This document shows, in pieces, positions 29,014 to 40,710 of a stretch of 64,000 nucleotides of DNA (position 1 is the stretch's first letter; every line of letters starts with the position of its first letter). The DNA is from an uncultured Phycicoccus sp. GTDB taxonomy: Bacteria; Actinomycetota; Actinomycetes; Actinomycetales; Dermatophilaceae. The stretch covers positions 94,454-158,453 of the forward strand of contig NZ_CANLZR010000010.1 of NCBI RefSeq assembly GCF_947495705.1. The letters run 5' to 3'. The translations under genes were made by a program, and so were the position numbers. The notes under the pieces were generated by a model. The model saw nothing but the letters and a program-made list of their open reading frames with translations, made no database searches and had not been told where the DNA came from.

Positions 29014-30044
29014 GACCGGCGGGTGTCGACGAGGACGCGCTCCAGCGTGCGGAACTCCTCGACGCATCGCCCGGCTCCCCGGACGACGGCCCGCAGCGGG
29101 TCCTCGGCGGCGCGGACGGGGACCCCGAGCTCGTGCGAGAGGCGCTCGTCGAGGCCGCGGAGCAGGGCACCGCCCCCGGTGAGCGCGATGCCCCGGTCGA
29201 CGATGTCGCCGGCCAGCTCGGGCGGGCAGACGTCGAGGACGGCGCGGACGAGCTCGACGATCTGGACGACGGGGGCCTCGATGGCGCGTCGGACCTCGGC
29301 CGAGCCGATCGTCACGGTCTTCGGCAGACCGGTGACGAGGTCACGCCCGCGGACCCGTTCGGAGATCTCCTCGGTGAGGGGGAAGGCCGAGCCGGCGGCG
29401 ATCTTCAGCTGCTCGGCGCTGGACTCGCCGAGCAGCAGCGAGTACTCGGCCTTCACGTGGCTGACGATGGCCTCGTCGATCTCGTCGCCGCCGATCCGCA
29501 CCGTGCGCGACGTGACGAGCCCGCCGAGGCTGATGACCCCGACATCGGTGGTCCCGCCCCCGACGTCGACGACCATCGAGGCCTGGGTCTCCTCGACGGG
29601 CAGGCCGGCCCCGATGGCGGCGGCCATCGTCTCCTCGACGACGAACACCCGGCGGGCGCCGGAGCGCAGGGTGGCGTCCTCGAGGGCGCGGCGCTCGACG
29701 CTCGTGATGTCGCTCGGGACGCAGACGACGACGCGGGGGCGGACGAGCCGGGACGGCGCCACCTGGTCGACGAACCACCGGATCATCCGCTCCGTCACGT
29801 CGGCGTCGGAGATGACGCCGTCGCGCAGCGGCCGGACGGCGGTGACGGTCTCGGGGGTGCGGCCGACCATGTCCTTGGCGCGGCGGCCGGCGGCGACGAG
29901 CTGGCTCGTCCCGGTGCGGACGGCGACGACGGAGGGCTCGTCGAGGACGACGCCGCGGCCCCGTTCGTAGACGACGGTGTTGGCGGTCCCGAGGTCGATG
30001 GCGAGGTCCCTGCCGCGGACCCATCCCGCTGACCAGCCGCTCAT
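29010..30044 (-). CDS. mreB: actin-like cell-shape protein MreB
   Basis: A 344-residue actin homologue that forms filaments under the membrane and guides lateral wall growth. Nucleotide-binding motifs are intact: AIDLGTANTVVY (phosphate 1), VVDVGGGTTDVGVI (phosphate 2), GGDEIDEAI and LTGGGALLRGLD (adenosine). ATG 30044 follows TAGCCT (complement of 30052-30057) by seven bases, indicating a leaderless promoter for mreBCD-mrdA. The presence of the full set predicts rod-shaped growth at some stage of the life cycle. Confidence 0.95.
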   Translation of the reverse strand: MSGWSAGWVRGRDLAIDLGTANTVVYERGRGVVLDEPSVVAVRTGTSQLVAAGRRAKDMVGRTPETVTAVRPLRDGVISDADVTERMIRWFVDQVAPSRLVRPRVVVCVPSDITSVERRALEDATLRSGARRVFVVEETMAAAIGAGLPVEETQASMVVDVGGGTTDVGVISLGGLVTSRTVRIGGDEIDEAIVSHVKAEYSLLLGESSAEQLKIAAGSAFPLTEEISERVRGRDLVTGLPKTVTIGSAEVRRAIEAPVVQIVELVRAVLDVCPPELAGDIVDRGIALTGGGALLRGLDERLSHELGVPVRAAEDPLRAVVRGAGRCVEEFRTLERVLVDTRRS

Positions 30045-30231
30045 GCCCCGCAGGCTAGGCCGGTGCGGGGGGCCGGTCGTGGTGCCACTCCGGGTGCCGC
30101 GGGCATCGGTACGGCCGCGGTGAAACATCTGTGACTCCTGATACCCCTGCGACTCCCGGGACGCATGAGGTGGCCGGTCCGCCCGGCCCGTCCCGGGTCC
30201 CGAGCCGCCCCACACACCATCACCCCGCTGC

Positions 30232-30376
30232 TGTCATTCGCCCCCGATCCCGGGGCGAACGACAGTCCTGGGGCGAACGGCTGTCGGTTGCCCCACGTGG
30301 CGGGGCGAACGACAGCCCGGGGGCGAACGACTGTCGGTTGCCCCACGTGGCGGGGCGAACGGCTGTCGGTTGCCCC
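30232..30376. repeat. 50-bp tandem repeats with embedded inverted repeats
   Basis: Two adjacent 50-base units (30251-30300 and 30301-30350) share the start CGGGGCGAACGACAG and the end CTGTCGGTTGCCCCACGTGG. A shortened third copy starts at 30351. Each unit contains GGGGCGAACGACAG and a near complement CTGTCGGTTGCCCC, so each can fold. The first pair is preceded by CTGTCATTCGCCCC, which complements the first GGGGCGAACGACAG with one mismatch. The unit differs between copies at only a few bases. Confidence 0.85.
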
Positions 30377-30416
30377 GGATGGTGGGTCAGATGAGAGGAC
30401 GCGCGACAATACTTCT

Positions 30417-30442
30417 TGGCCGGCCGGCCGCAATGCCGGCCA
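30417..30442 (-). terminator. probable ndk terminator
   Basis: TGGCCGGC (30417-30424) and GCCGGCCA (30435-30442) form a perfect 8-base stem with a GC-rich loop, 16 bases past the ndk stop. On the leftward strand it is followed by AAGAAGTATTGT, an AT-rich stretch unusual here. Confidence 0.6.
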
Positions 30443-30457
30443 GGGGTCGCGGCCCGG

Positions 30458-30880
30458 TCAGAGCTCGGGGAACCAGATCGCGATCTCGCGCGCGGCCGAC
30501 TCCGGGGAGTCCGAGCCGTGGACGATGTTCTTCTGGACCTTCTCGCCCCAGTCGCGGCCGAGGTCGCCGCGTATGGACCCGGGGGCAGCGGCCGTCGGGT
30601 CGGTGGCGCCCGCCAGAGCCCGGAAGCCCTCGATGCACCGCTCCCCCTCGATGACGACCGCGGCCACCGGCCCCGAGGACATGAAGGCGACGAGCGGCTC
30701 GAAGAACGGCTTGCCCTCGTGCTCGGCGTAGTGCCGGTGCAGCATGTCGGTGTCGGCGCTCGTCACCTTGAGGGCGACGAGGCGGTACCCCTTGGACTCG
30801 ATCCGGCGCAGCACCTCGCCGGTGAGGCCGCGGGCGTAGCCGTCGGGCTTGACGAGGACGAGCGAGCGTTCGATGGTCAC
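30458..30880 (-). CDS. ndk: nucleoside diphosphate kinase
   Basis: Transfers the gamma phosphate between nucleoside triphosphates and diphosphates. At 140 residues it has normal length, with KPDGYARGLTGEVL near the start and the phosphorylated His121 in NIVHGSDSPESA. GTG 30880 follows TAGGGT (complement of 30887-30892) by six bases, suggesting a leaderless transcript of its own within the cluster. DUF4233 lies just upstream, the standard actinobacterial order. Confidence 0.97.
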   Translation of the reverse strand: MTIERSLVLVKPDGYARGLTGEVLRRIESKGYRLVALKVTSADTDMLHRHYAEHEGKPFFEPLVAFMSSGPVAAVVIEGERCIEGFRALAGATDPTAAAPGSIRGDLGRDWGEKVQKNIVHGSDSPESAAREIAIWFPEL

Positions 30881-30889
30881 CCGGCCACC

Positions 30890-31291
30890 CTAGTCGGCAC
30901 CGGCGGCCTCCTCCGACTCGCGCCGGGCGACGAGGGCGTCCGCCTTGAGGCCCTGGATGAGGAGCAGCACCCACAACGCCGTGAAGACGACGGCGACCCC
31001 CACCATGGCGGGCACGAGCAACGCGCTGAGCCAGGTCAGCACCTGGACCACCCAGCCGACGGTGATGCCGAGCGGGCTCCGCATGAGCCCGGACCCCACG
31101 AGTGCGAGCAGGGCGAGTCCGAGGCCCACCCAGAGCAGGCGGGTGCCGTCGGCGGCCCGACCGTCGGCGATAGCCAGGGCCCGGGCCACGAGGGCGAAGA
31201 AGGACAGGAGCACGGCCTGCCCGACCAGGGCGAGCGCGAGCAGGCGGAACGTCAGCCGGCCCTGCCGCCCGTAGAGCGGCAGCCGGGTCAC
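30890..31291 (-). CDS. DUF4233 membrane protein
   Basis: A 133-residue protein with four predicted membrane segments and a charged C-terminal tail (KADALVARRESEEAAGAD). DUF4233 proteins typically sit between folC and ndk in actinobacteria; their function is unknown. GTG 31291 overlaps the upstream stop (GTGA). Here folC is displaced by about 2.5 kb by three genes. Confidence 0.82.
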   Translation of the reverse strand: MTRLPLYGRQGRLTFRLLALALVGQAVLLSFFALVARALAIADGRAADGTRLLWVGLGLALLALVGSGLMRSPLGITVGWVVQVLTWLSALLVPAMVGVAVVFTALWVLLLIQGLKADALVARRESEEAAGAD

Positions 31292-31572
31292 CGGGAGTCC
31301 CCGCCGTGCTTCCAGCGGTAGGTCTCGACGGCCGTCTTGGCCTCCTTGAGCCCGGCGCCCGTCGCCTCGCGGTACAGCTTGATCGCCGAGATCGTCTGGT
31401 CCTGCGCGAGCTGGACCTCGATCGCCTGACGGTGCGCCTCGGGCAGCTCCTCGACCGGGACGAAGCGGACGTGGGACCCCAACGTCGGCATCCCACCGGC
31501 CCGCACCGCCCGCACGACGTACCAGACGGCGACGATGACGGCCACGATGAGGAGAAGTCGCACCAGCCACAT
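31288..31572 (-). CDS. membrane-anchored protein with ribosomal L7/L12 C-terminal-like domain
   Basis: A 94-residue protein: one N-terminal membrane span (residues 3-22), then a short domain ending KLYREATGAGLKEAKTAVE, which matches the alpha-helical core of the L7/L12 C-terminal fold (GLKEAK). Not a ribosomal stalk protein, because it lacks the dimerisation domain and has an anchor. TAGGCT (complement of 31579-31584) six bases before the ATG suggests a leaderless promoter shared with DUF4233. Confidence 0.78.
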   Translation of the reverse strand: MWLVRLLLIVAVIVAVWYVVRAVRAGGMPTLGSHVRFVPVEELPEAHRQAIEVQLAQDQTISAIKLYREATGAGLKEAKTAVETYRWKHGGDSR

Positions 31573-31619
31573 GCCTGCAGCCTAGGTCAGCCCGAGGTAC
31601 CGATCGCGCAGGCCGACGA

Positions 31620-32657
31620 TCAGGCGGGGTCGGTGCGCAGGTACCAGACCGTGCCGTCGCCGAAGTTCGTCACCCACACCCCGTCGTCGGTCGGGGCGAC
31701 GACGGCGGGCCCGGACCCCACCCGCAGTCGCTCCACGGCGGCTCCGGTCTCGGCGTCGATACGGGTCAGCAGGTCGCCCCGGTCGTCGGGCACCCAGACC
31801 CAACGACCGTCCGGGCTCGCGTGGAGGTTGACCGGGGAGCTCCCGGCCGGCACCGGCTCCCCCACCGGCTGACCGGTCCTGGCATCGAGCGCGCTCACGG
31901 TCCCCGACCGGACTCGTGACACCCACACCGTGTCCCCGGTGGCCGTGAGGTAGGCCGGCCGGTCGCCCCCCACCTCGATCTCGCGGATCTGCGACGACTC
32001 CGGGTCGACGCGCACGACGACGCCGGACCCGGTGGTGTCGTCGCCGACCCACAGGGCGCCGCCGGCCGCGACGAGGCCTCCGGCATTGATCCCGGGGAGC
32101 TCCACGGTGGTCGCCTGCTCGGTGTCGGGGTCGATCCGGGTCAGGCTCTGGCTTCCGCGGTTGCTCACCCACACGGCGCCGAACGCCTCGGCCGCCTGGT
32201 ACGACGCGAACCCGGTCTCGACCGACGACCGCAGCCGCAGCGTCTCGGGATCGACCCGGTCGACGACGCCACTCTGCGTCACGACCCACAGCGAGTCCGC
32301 AGTGACCGTGATCTCACACGGCTTGGCGCTCAGCGCCAACCGGCCGGTCTCGCCGCCGGTCGCCGGGTCGAGCCGCACCAGCTCGGCATCGTCGGTGACG
32401 CTCACCCACACCGCGCCGAACCCGACGGCCACGCCGCACGGAGACCCGCCGACCTCGACCCGGTGGACGGCTGTGGTCGTCCGGCCGTCGGCGGCCGGCA
32501 GCTCGCCCCGGGGAGCCGCGTCGGACGACGGGGTGGCCGTCGACATCGCGCTCTCGCCACCGGGCGGCGCGCCGACCTCGGCTCCCCCGCCGCAGCCGCC
32601 CACGGCCAGGACCCCGATGGTGCCCGTCACGACGAGGAGCCGGCTGACCCTGAGCAT
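31620..32657 (-). CDS. beta-propeller lipoprotein (Vgb/YVTN-like)
   Basis: A 345-residue secreted lipoprotein: signal peptide with lipobox AVGGC near residue 22, a Ser/Pro linker to about 65, then seven or so repeats of about 40 residues with the pattern GAVWVS-n-LVRLDPATGG. This is a streptogramin-lyase/YVTN-type propeller. Catalytic Vgb residues are not assured, so ligand binding or scaffolding is likelier. A TACCGT -10 (complement of 32664-32669) six bases before the ATG points to a leaderless start. The regulator upstream may control it. Confidence 0.82.
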   Translation of the reverse strand: MLRVSRLLVVTGTIGVLAVGGCGGGAEVGAPPGGESAMSTATPSSDAAPRGELPAADGRTTTAVHRVEVGGSPCGVAVGFGAVWVSVTDDAELVRLDPATGGETGRLALSAKPCEITVTADSLWVVTQSGVVDRVDPETLRLRSSVETGFASYQAAEAFGAVWVSNRGSQSLTRIDPDTEQATTVELPGINAGGLVAAGGALWVGDDTTGSGVVVRVDPESSQIREIEVGGDRPAYLTATGDTVWVSRVRSGTVSALDARTGQPVGEPVPAGSSPVNLHASPDGRWVWVPDDRGDLLTRIDAETGAAVERLRVGSGPAVVAPTDDGVWVTNFGDGTVWYLRTDPA

Positions 32658-32710
32658 GGTCGGACGGTACCCCCCTCAGGACCGCGGTGTCGAGATATAT
32701 CGACAACCTG

Positions 32711-33778
32711 TCACCGCATCGTGCCGTACCGCCGTCGCATGGTCGAGGCGAGCGCGTCGACGGCCGACGCGTCGAGCCGGTACACGGTCCGCTCGTCGGG
32801 GCCCACGGCGGTCGTCACGAGACCGGCTGACCGCAGGAGCGCCAGGTGATGCAGGAGCGAGGTCCGCGGCTGGCCGAGTGCCTCGGACAGCTCCCGGGCG
32901 GCCGCCGGGCCGTCGCGGAGCACGTCGAGCACCCGCACGCGCACGACGTCGCCCACCGCCCGGGCCCCGGCGATCAGCCGGTCATGCTCCGTCGACTCAG
33001 GGCGCGGGGCCATTCCCGCCGGCGTCGCCAGCACCGTCCGACGGACGTCGTCGACGAACACGACGATGGGTGCCACGGCCGCCGAGGACACGAGCACCAC
33101 CTCGGCGGGCATCCGCTCCGAGGTGTAGTCCAGCCCCGGCGCGGCCACGGCGATGGCCTCGCGCGGATCGAGGCCGGTGACCACTGCCCGAAGCCGCCTC
33201 GCGGATCCGCGAAGCTCCTGGCGCAGGGTGGCCTCACCCACCGGACCCCGCGCCACCGCCCACCCCTCGAGCGCGCGCAGTACCAGAGCGTGAACCTCTT
33301 CCGAGGGGGCGGAGAGCAGCCAAGGAGTGGCCTCCAGAACCGTCGTGTCGGAGCCGAGGGTCCGACGCAGGACCGAACGGGCGGCGCGGTCCCCGGTGAG
33401 CACGCCGTCGAGGATGTCGTCACCCACGAGCTCCAGCAGCTGTCGCCGCCGGCCCCCGAGCACCCAGCGATGCAGCTCCTGCGCGCTCGTCGCGGCGACG
33501 GCGTCGCGGAGGGCCTCGCTCGTCCGGGCCCGCCGTCCGACGCCGGCGAGCGGCAGGAGGTTCGCCCATGCGTACCGCCCGGCCGTGCGGGCATCCGCGA
33601 CCACGTCGCCGGCTCCGGCGGCCTCCAACGAGTGCTCGATGTGCGGGGCCCCGGTGATCACGGAGCGGAACCGCCGGTCGGCGACGCACATGAGCTCGAG
33701 GAGCATCTCGTAGGAGGTGCCGGAGTCGACCCGAACGCGTTGTGCCACCACGAAGGACAACGCTAGCGCGGGCCCCAC
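32711..33778 (-). CDS. ArsR-type transcriptional regulator with large N-terminal domain (DUF5937-like)
   Basis: A 355-residue protein. Residues ~1-250 are a helical domain of unknown ligand. The last ~100 residues are a winged-helix domain (VRVLDVLRDGPAAARELSEA and SLLHHLALLRSAGLV) ending in a typical wing. The start is uncertain: no ATG fits, GTG 33778 is the first usual start codon, and an in-frame CTG overlaps the folC stop. Translational coupling to folC seems likely. It is followed by the propeller lipoprotein, a plausible target. Confidence 0.75.
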   Translation of the reverse strand: MGPALALSFVVAQRVRVDSGTSYEMLLELMCVADRRFRSVITGAPHIEHSLEAAGAGDVVADARTAGRYAWANLLPLAGVGRRARTSEALRDAVAATSAQELHRWVLGGRRRQLLELVGDDILDGVLTGDRAARSVLRRTLGSDTTVLEATPWLLSAPSEEVHALVLRALEGWAVARGPVGEATLRQELRGSARRLRAVVTGLDPREAIAVAAPGLDYTSERMPAEVVLVSSAAVAPIVVFVDDVRRTVLATPAGMAPRPESTEHDRLIAGARAVGDVVRVRVLDVLRDGPAAARELSEALGQPRTSLLHHLALLRSAGLVTTAVGPDERTVYRLDASAVDALASTMRRRYGTMR

Positions 33779-33822
33779 ACCGGACGACCGGGCCTCGACC
33801 AGGCCGAGTACGTCGTCGACAG

Positions 33823-35211
33823 TCAGACGTCGGTGGTGCCCAACAGCAGCCGCACGTCGGCCGCGGTGACGACCGACCCGGTGGCCAGCACTCCCCCGCC
33901 GACCCCGCCCTCGTCGGCCATGCCCGCCGCCCGGTCGAGCGCATCGGGCAGGTCCGGCACGATCGTGACGCGGTGCTCCCCGAAGATGTCGGCCGCGATC
34001 TGGCCGAGCTCGGGGGCGCGCATCGAGCGGGGCGAGGAGTTGCGGGTGACGACGATCTCGTCGAGCGCGGACTCGAGGATCTCGAGGATCTCGACGGCGT
34101 CCTTGTCCTTCATGACGGCGACGACGCCGACGAGCTTGACGAAGGTGAAGGCCTCGCCCAGCGCGTCGCGCAGGACCCGCGCCCCGGCCGGGTTGTGCGC
34201 CGCGTCGACGAGCACGGTGGGGCTGCGGCGGACGATCTCGAGCCGCCCGGGCGACTCGACCGCGGCGAGCCCGGCGCGCAGCACGTCGAGGTCGAGAGGC
34301 TGCGCCCCACCACCGACGAAGGCCTCGACCGCGGCGACGGCCACGGCCGCGTTCTGGGCCTGGTGGGCACCGTGCAGCGGCAGGAACAGGTCCTCGTAGC
34401 CGGAGGCGAGCCCGCGCAGCGAGATCTGCTGGCCGCCCAGCGCGACGTCGTGGGCGGTGACGCCGAAGTCGTTGCTCTCGAACAGGATCCGCGCGCCGAC
34501 CTCCGTGGCGCGGTCCGCCAGCACCTCGGCGGCGTCGCGGTCGCCCTGCACCGCCGCGATGGTGATGGCGTCGGCCTTGATGATCCCGGCCTTCTCCTCG
34601 GCGATCTCCGCGGGGGTGTCGCCGAGGAAGTGCCGGTGGTCGACGTCGATCGGGGTGACCACCGACACCGGGGCGTCGACGACGTTCGTCGCGTCCCACG
34701 AGCCGCCCATCCCCACCTCGACGACGGCCACGTCGACGGGCAGGTCGGCGAAGGCGGCGTAGGCGACGGCGACGAGGACCTCGAAGTACGTCATCCGCGG
34801 CCCGCCCTCGGCGGTGGAGCGGGCGTCGACGATCTCGATGAACGGGATCACGTCGTCGTAGGCGGCGAGGAACCGTTCGGCGTCGACGGGCCGCCCGCCG
34901 ACCGCGATGCGCTCGAGCATCGAGTGCAGGTGCGGGCTCGTGAACCGGCCGGTCTTCAGGCCCATCTCGCGCAGGACCGACTCGATGATGCGTGCGGTGC
35001 TCGTCTTGCCGTTGGTGCCGGTGACGTGGATGACGGGGAAGGTGCGCTGCGGGTCGCCCATCAGCACCATGACGGCGCGGATCCGGTCGAGCGAGGGCTG
35101 GAGGTCGTGCTCGGGGGCCCGGGAGAGGATCGACTCCTCGACCTCGCGCATCCGCTTGCGGACCTCGAGGGCGTGCGCGGCCTCGCGCTGGGCGGCATCG
35201 GGGGCAGGCAT
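33823..35211 (-). CDS. folC: bifunctional folylpolyglutamate / dihydrofolate synthase
   Basis: A Mur-ligase-type enzyme of 462 residues that adds glutamate to (dihydro)pteroate or folates. It has the P-loop VTGTNGKTSTAR near residue 58, the omega-loop-like TSPHL segment, VEVGMGGSWDATN, and the C-terminal VDAAHNPAGA and ATGSVVTAADVR. ATG 35211 has GGAGG about 10 bases upstream. It follows ileS, as in many actinobacteria where the order is (val/ileS)-folC-DUF4233-ndk. Confidence 0.95.
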   Translation of the reverse strand: MPAPDAAQREAAHALEVRKRMREVEESILSRAPEHDLQPSLDRIRAVMVLMGDPQRTFPVIHVTGTNGKTSTARIIESVLREMGLKTGRFTSPHLHSMLERIAVGGRPVDAERFLAAYDDVIPFIEIVDARSTAEGGPRMTYFEVLVAVAYAAFADLPVDVAVVEVGMGGSWDATNVVDAPVSVVTPIDVDHRHFLGDTPAEIAEEKAGIIKADAITIAAVQGDRDAAEVLADRATEVGARILFESNDFGVTAHDVALGGQQISLRGLASGYEDLFLPLHGAHQAQNAAVAVAAVEAFVGGGAQPLDLDVLRAGLAAVESPGRLEIVRRSPTVLVDAAHNPAGARVLRDALGEAFTFVKLVGVVAVMKDKDAVEILEILESALDEIVVTRNSSPRSMRAPELGQIAADIFGEHRVTIVPDLPDALDRAAGMADEGGVGGGVLATGSVVTAADVRLLLGTTDV

Positions 35212-35276
35212 GGGCCCATCCTCCCGCACCGCCGCCGGTCGGGTCGACGCACCCACCCCGGGTCCTGCGGGTGTCG

Positions 35277-38606
<3,330 letters not shown>

Positions 38607-38639
38607 GGCGGTGCTGCTCCTGCGGGTCGTCGACTCGTC

Positions 38640-38850
38640 GGGACGAGGACGACGGGCCGGCTCGCTCGCCGGGCACCACCGCGGTACCACCTCGCTTGCC
38701 GCCGGGGGGCGGCCGCTCTTGTGCCAGGTCGTGACGTGACCCCGACGTCCGGGTCTAGTGAGGACTCGACCGAGGGCCGGGTCCCGTTCTTCCGGAGGCT
38801 CACCGCTGATGACGGCTCGAACGCCTGTGCCCCGGAGTCTAGCGCCGGTG
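38640..38850 (-). promoter_or_regulatory. T-box riboswitch of ileS (tRNA-Ile sensing)
   Basis: Read on the minus strand, the leader contains the T-box AGGTGGTACCGCGG (complement of 38679-38692) and upstream a specifier region CGTCATCAGCGGTGAG. Its ATC (complement of 38808-38810) is an Ile codon. The T-box lies about 73 bases before the ATG and no T-run terminator follows, while the AGGAG site could be sequestered. This is the translational, short-stem type known for actinobacterial ileS. Exact ends are approximate. Confidence 0.92.
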
Positions 38851-38889
38851 GGCGCGTGGTTCCGACCGCGCTCCCGAAGGAGTAGCATC

Positions 38890-39015
38890 GCGGCGTTGCC
38901 CGAGAGGGTGACACCCACACGCACCTGTCGGGGGAAGCCGGTCGAAGTCCGGCACTGTCCCGCAGCCGTAGGCCACGCTCGTCGTGGTGAGTCGGAATGC
39001 CCGCCGGGTGCGAGC
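38890..39015 (+). promoter_or_regulatory. cobalamin riboswitch
   Basis: The conserved core is present: GGGGAAGCCGGTCGAAGTCC followed by GGCACTGTCCCGCAGCCGTA (38931-38980), then GAGTCGGAATGCCCGCC around 38990-39005. This is the standard AdoCbl-class pattern. About 100 bases separate it from the first ATG, enough for a terminator or ribosome-site switch. It heads the predicted B12 capture and ECF operon and lies back to back with the ileS T-box. Ends are approximate. Confidence 0.93.
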
Positions 39016-39114
39016 GGCTCCACAACACCGTCGAGGAATGCGGGACGGAGCCCGAGCAGGCCGGGCCTCCGGCGGTTTCGGGCATCACGTCTTGAACCGC
39101 TGAGGAAGGCCCCA

Positions 39115-40710
39115 ATGCCCACCACCCTGATCCGCCCGGGCGCTCGCGCGCTCGGTGCCCTGCTCGTCTCCGCCGCCCTCGTGGGCGCACCGTCCGTCGC
39201 GTCCGCCGACCCGACCCCCGAGCCGTCGGCGACCGCCACGGCCACGGCCACGGCGACGCCCACGACGACCGAGGAGCCGTCGCCGACCGCGACGACCGAG
39301 GAGCCGACGCCGACCGCCTCGGCCACGGCCACGGCCGACCCGTCCCCGACGGCCACCGCGGACCCCACCCCGTCCGAGCCGGCAGCCGACGCGCAGCCGT
39401 TCGTGCGCGGTGGCGACGCTCGCGCCTACGGCGTCGCGGCCGCCGCCGGCCCCGCCACCTCGAGCGACCCGGTCCTCGTCGGCGCCGACTACCTCGAGGA
39501 GCAGCTGCGGGCCGGTGGCCACCACTTCTCCGTCGAGTTCGGCGGGGTCGCCTACCCCGACTACGGCGTCACCGCCGACGCCGTGCTCGCCCTGGCGGCC
39601 GCCGGGACCGGGCAGGACGAGGCGACGCTGGCCACCGCCTTCCTCGCCGACAACGTCGGCAGCTACGCGAGCTACGACGACGGCGACCCCACGACCGTCG
39701 ACGACATCTACGCCGGCTCGGTCGCCAAGCTGCTCACCGTCGCGACCGCCCAGGGGGTCGACCCCACGGCGTTCGGCGGCTGGGACCTCGTCGCGACGCT
39801 GCAGGACCGCGAGAACCCGCAGGGCCGCTTCGTCGACCAGACGACGTGGGCCGACTACTCGAACACCTTCGGGCAGTCCTTCGCCCTTCTCGGCCTGCAG
39901 CGCGCCGGTGCCCCGGTCAGCGCGAACGCCCGCGCCTACCTGCTCGCCCAGCAGTGCCCGGGCGGCGGGTTCGCCCTCGAGATGAGCGATGCGGGCTGCT
40001 CCGACGACGCCAACGCCGACCCCGACGCCACCGCGATGGCCGTCCAGGCCCTCCTCGCCGTCGGCGGGGCCGCGACCGAGGCCGGCGCCGGCCTCGACTA
40101 CCTCGCCGCGCTCCAGAACAGCGACGGCGCCGTCGGCGGTGCGGGCCCCACGGCCTCTCCCAACGCGAACAGCACCGGCCTCGCCGGCCAGGCCTTCCTC
40201 GCCGGCGGGCGCACCGCCCAGGCGCGGGCCGCCCAGCAGTACCTCGGGAGCCTCCAGTACGGCTGTGACCTCCCGGCCGCACTCCGCGGCGGCATCGCCT
40301 ACGACCGGGCGGCCTACGACGCGCAGGTGACTGCGGGCGATGCGGCGGCGCCGAGCGACCAGGACCGGCGCTCGACCTCGCAGGCCCTGCTGGCCCTGGC
40401 CGGGGTGCCGCTCGGCGCGGTGACCGCCTCGGGGTCGGCTGCCGAGGCCCCCGCGCTGGCGTGCGCCACGCGGACGCCCACGTCCACCCCGACGAGCACC
40501 GGGACCCCGACGAGCACCGGCGGGGCGACGACCGGCGCCGGGTCCGGCACCGGCAGCACGGTCGCCCCGGTCGTCGCCGCAGCGGCGCCCGCCGGCGCGT
40601 TGGCCCAGACGGGCGCGTCGCCGCTGCTCCCCGTCCTCGTCGGGCTGGTGCTGCTCGCGGCCGGCGCGCTCGCCGTGTACGCGTCCCGGCGCCGGGGAGC
40701 GCACGCCTGA
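39115..40710 (+). CDS. secreted transcobalamin-like alpha/alpha-toroid protein with LAQTG anchor
   Basis: A 531-residue exported protein. Signal peptide ends near residue 31 (SVASA); residues 32-95 are a Thr/Pro/Glu linker; residues ~100-440 are repeats of paired helices ([61 protein letters not shown]), the prenyltransferase/terpene-cyclase toroid also used by transcobalamin and intrinsic factor. A second Thr-rich linker leads to LAQTG (496-500), a hydrophobic span and RRR, a sortase-type signal fitting class E. First gene behind the cobalamin riboswitch, so a corrinoid-binding role is inferred. An AGGAAGG ribosome site precedes the ATG. Confidence 0.82.
   Translation: MPTTLIRPGARALGALLVSAALVGAPSVASADPTPEPSATATATATATPTTTEEPSPTATTEEPTPTASATATADPSPTATADPTPSEPAADAQPFVRGGDARAYGVAAAAGPATSSDPVLVGADYLEEQLRAGGHHFSVEFGGVAYPDYGVTADAVLALAAAGTGQDEATLATAFLADNVGSYASYDDGDPTTVDDIYAGSVAKLLTVATAQGVDPTAFGGWDLVATLQDRENPQGRFVDQTTWADYSNTFGQSFALLGLQRAGAPVSANARAYLLAQQCPGGGFALEMSDAGCSDDANADPDATAMAVQALLAVGGAATEAGAGLDYLAALQNSDGAVGGAGPTASPNANSTGLAGQAFLAGGRTAQARAAQQYLGSLQYGCDLPAALRGGIAYDRAAYDAQVTAGDAAAPSDQDRRSTSQALLALAGVPLGAVTASGSAAEAPALACATRTPTSTPTSTGTPTSTGGATTGAGSGTGSTVAPVVAAAAPAGALAQTGASPLLPVLVGLVLLAAGALAVYASRRRGAHA

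Larger units (their letters stand above)
30045..30457. other. intergenic region mreB / ndk with repeats (413 bp)
   Basis: No credible gene is present. The region holds the mreB promoter (30052-30057), a cluster of direct and inverted repeats at 30232-30376, and the probable ndk terminator at 30417-30442. Transcription from mreB runs left out of it, and ndk transcripts run into it from the right. Confidence 0.7.

Noticed and set aside
30232..30376. CRISPR-like array
   Set aside because: The 50-base units abut directly with no unique spacers and there are no cas genes, so these are tandem repeats.
38607..39368. N-terminal extension of IleS into the leader
   Set aside because: The frame stays open, but the stretch is the T-box leader and then the opposite-strand riboswitch; the ATG at 38606 has the ribosome site and gives the normal IleS N-terminus.
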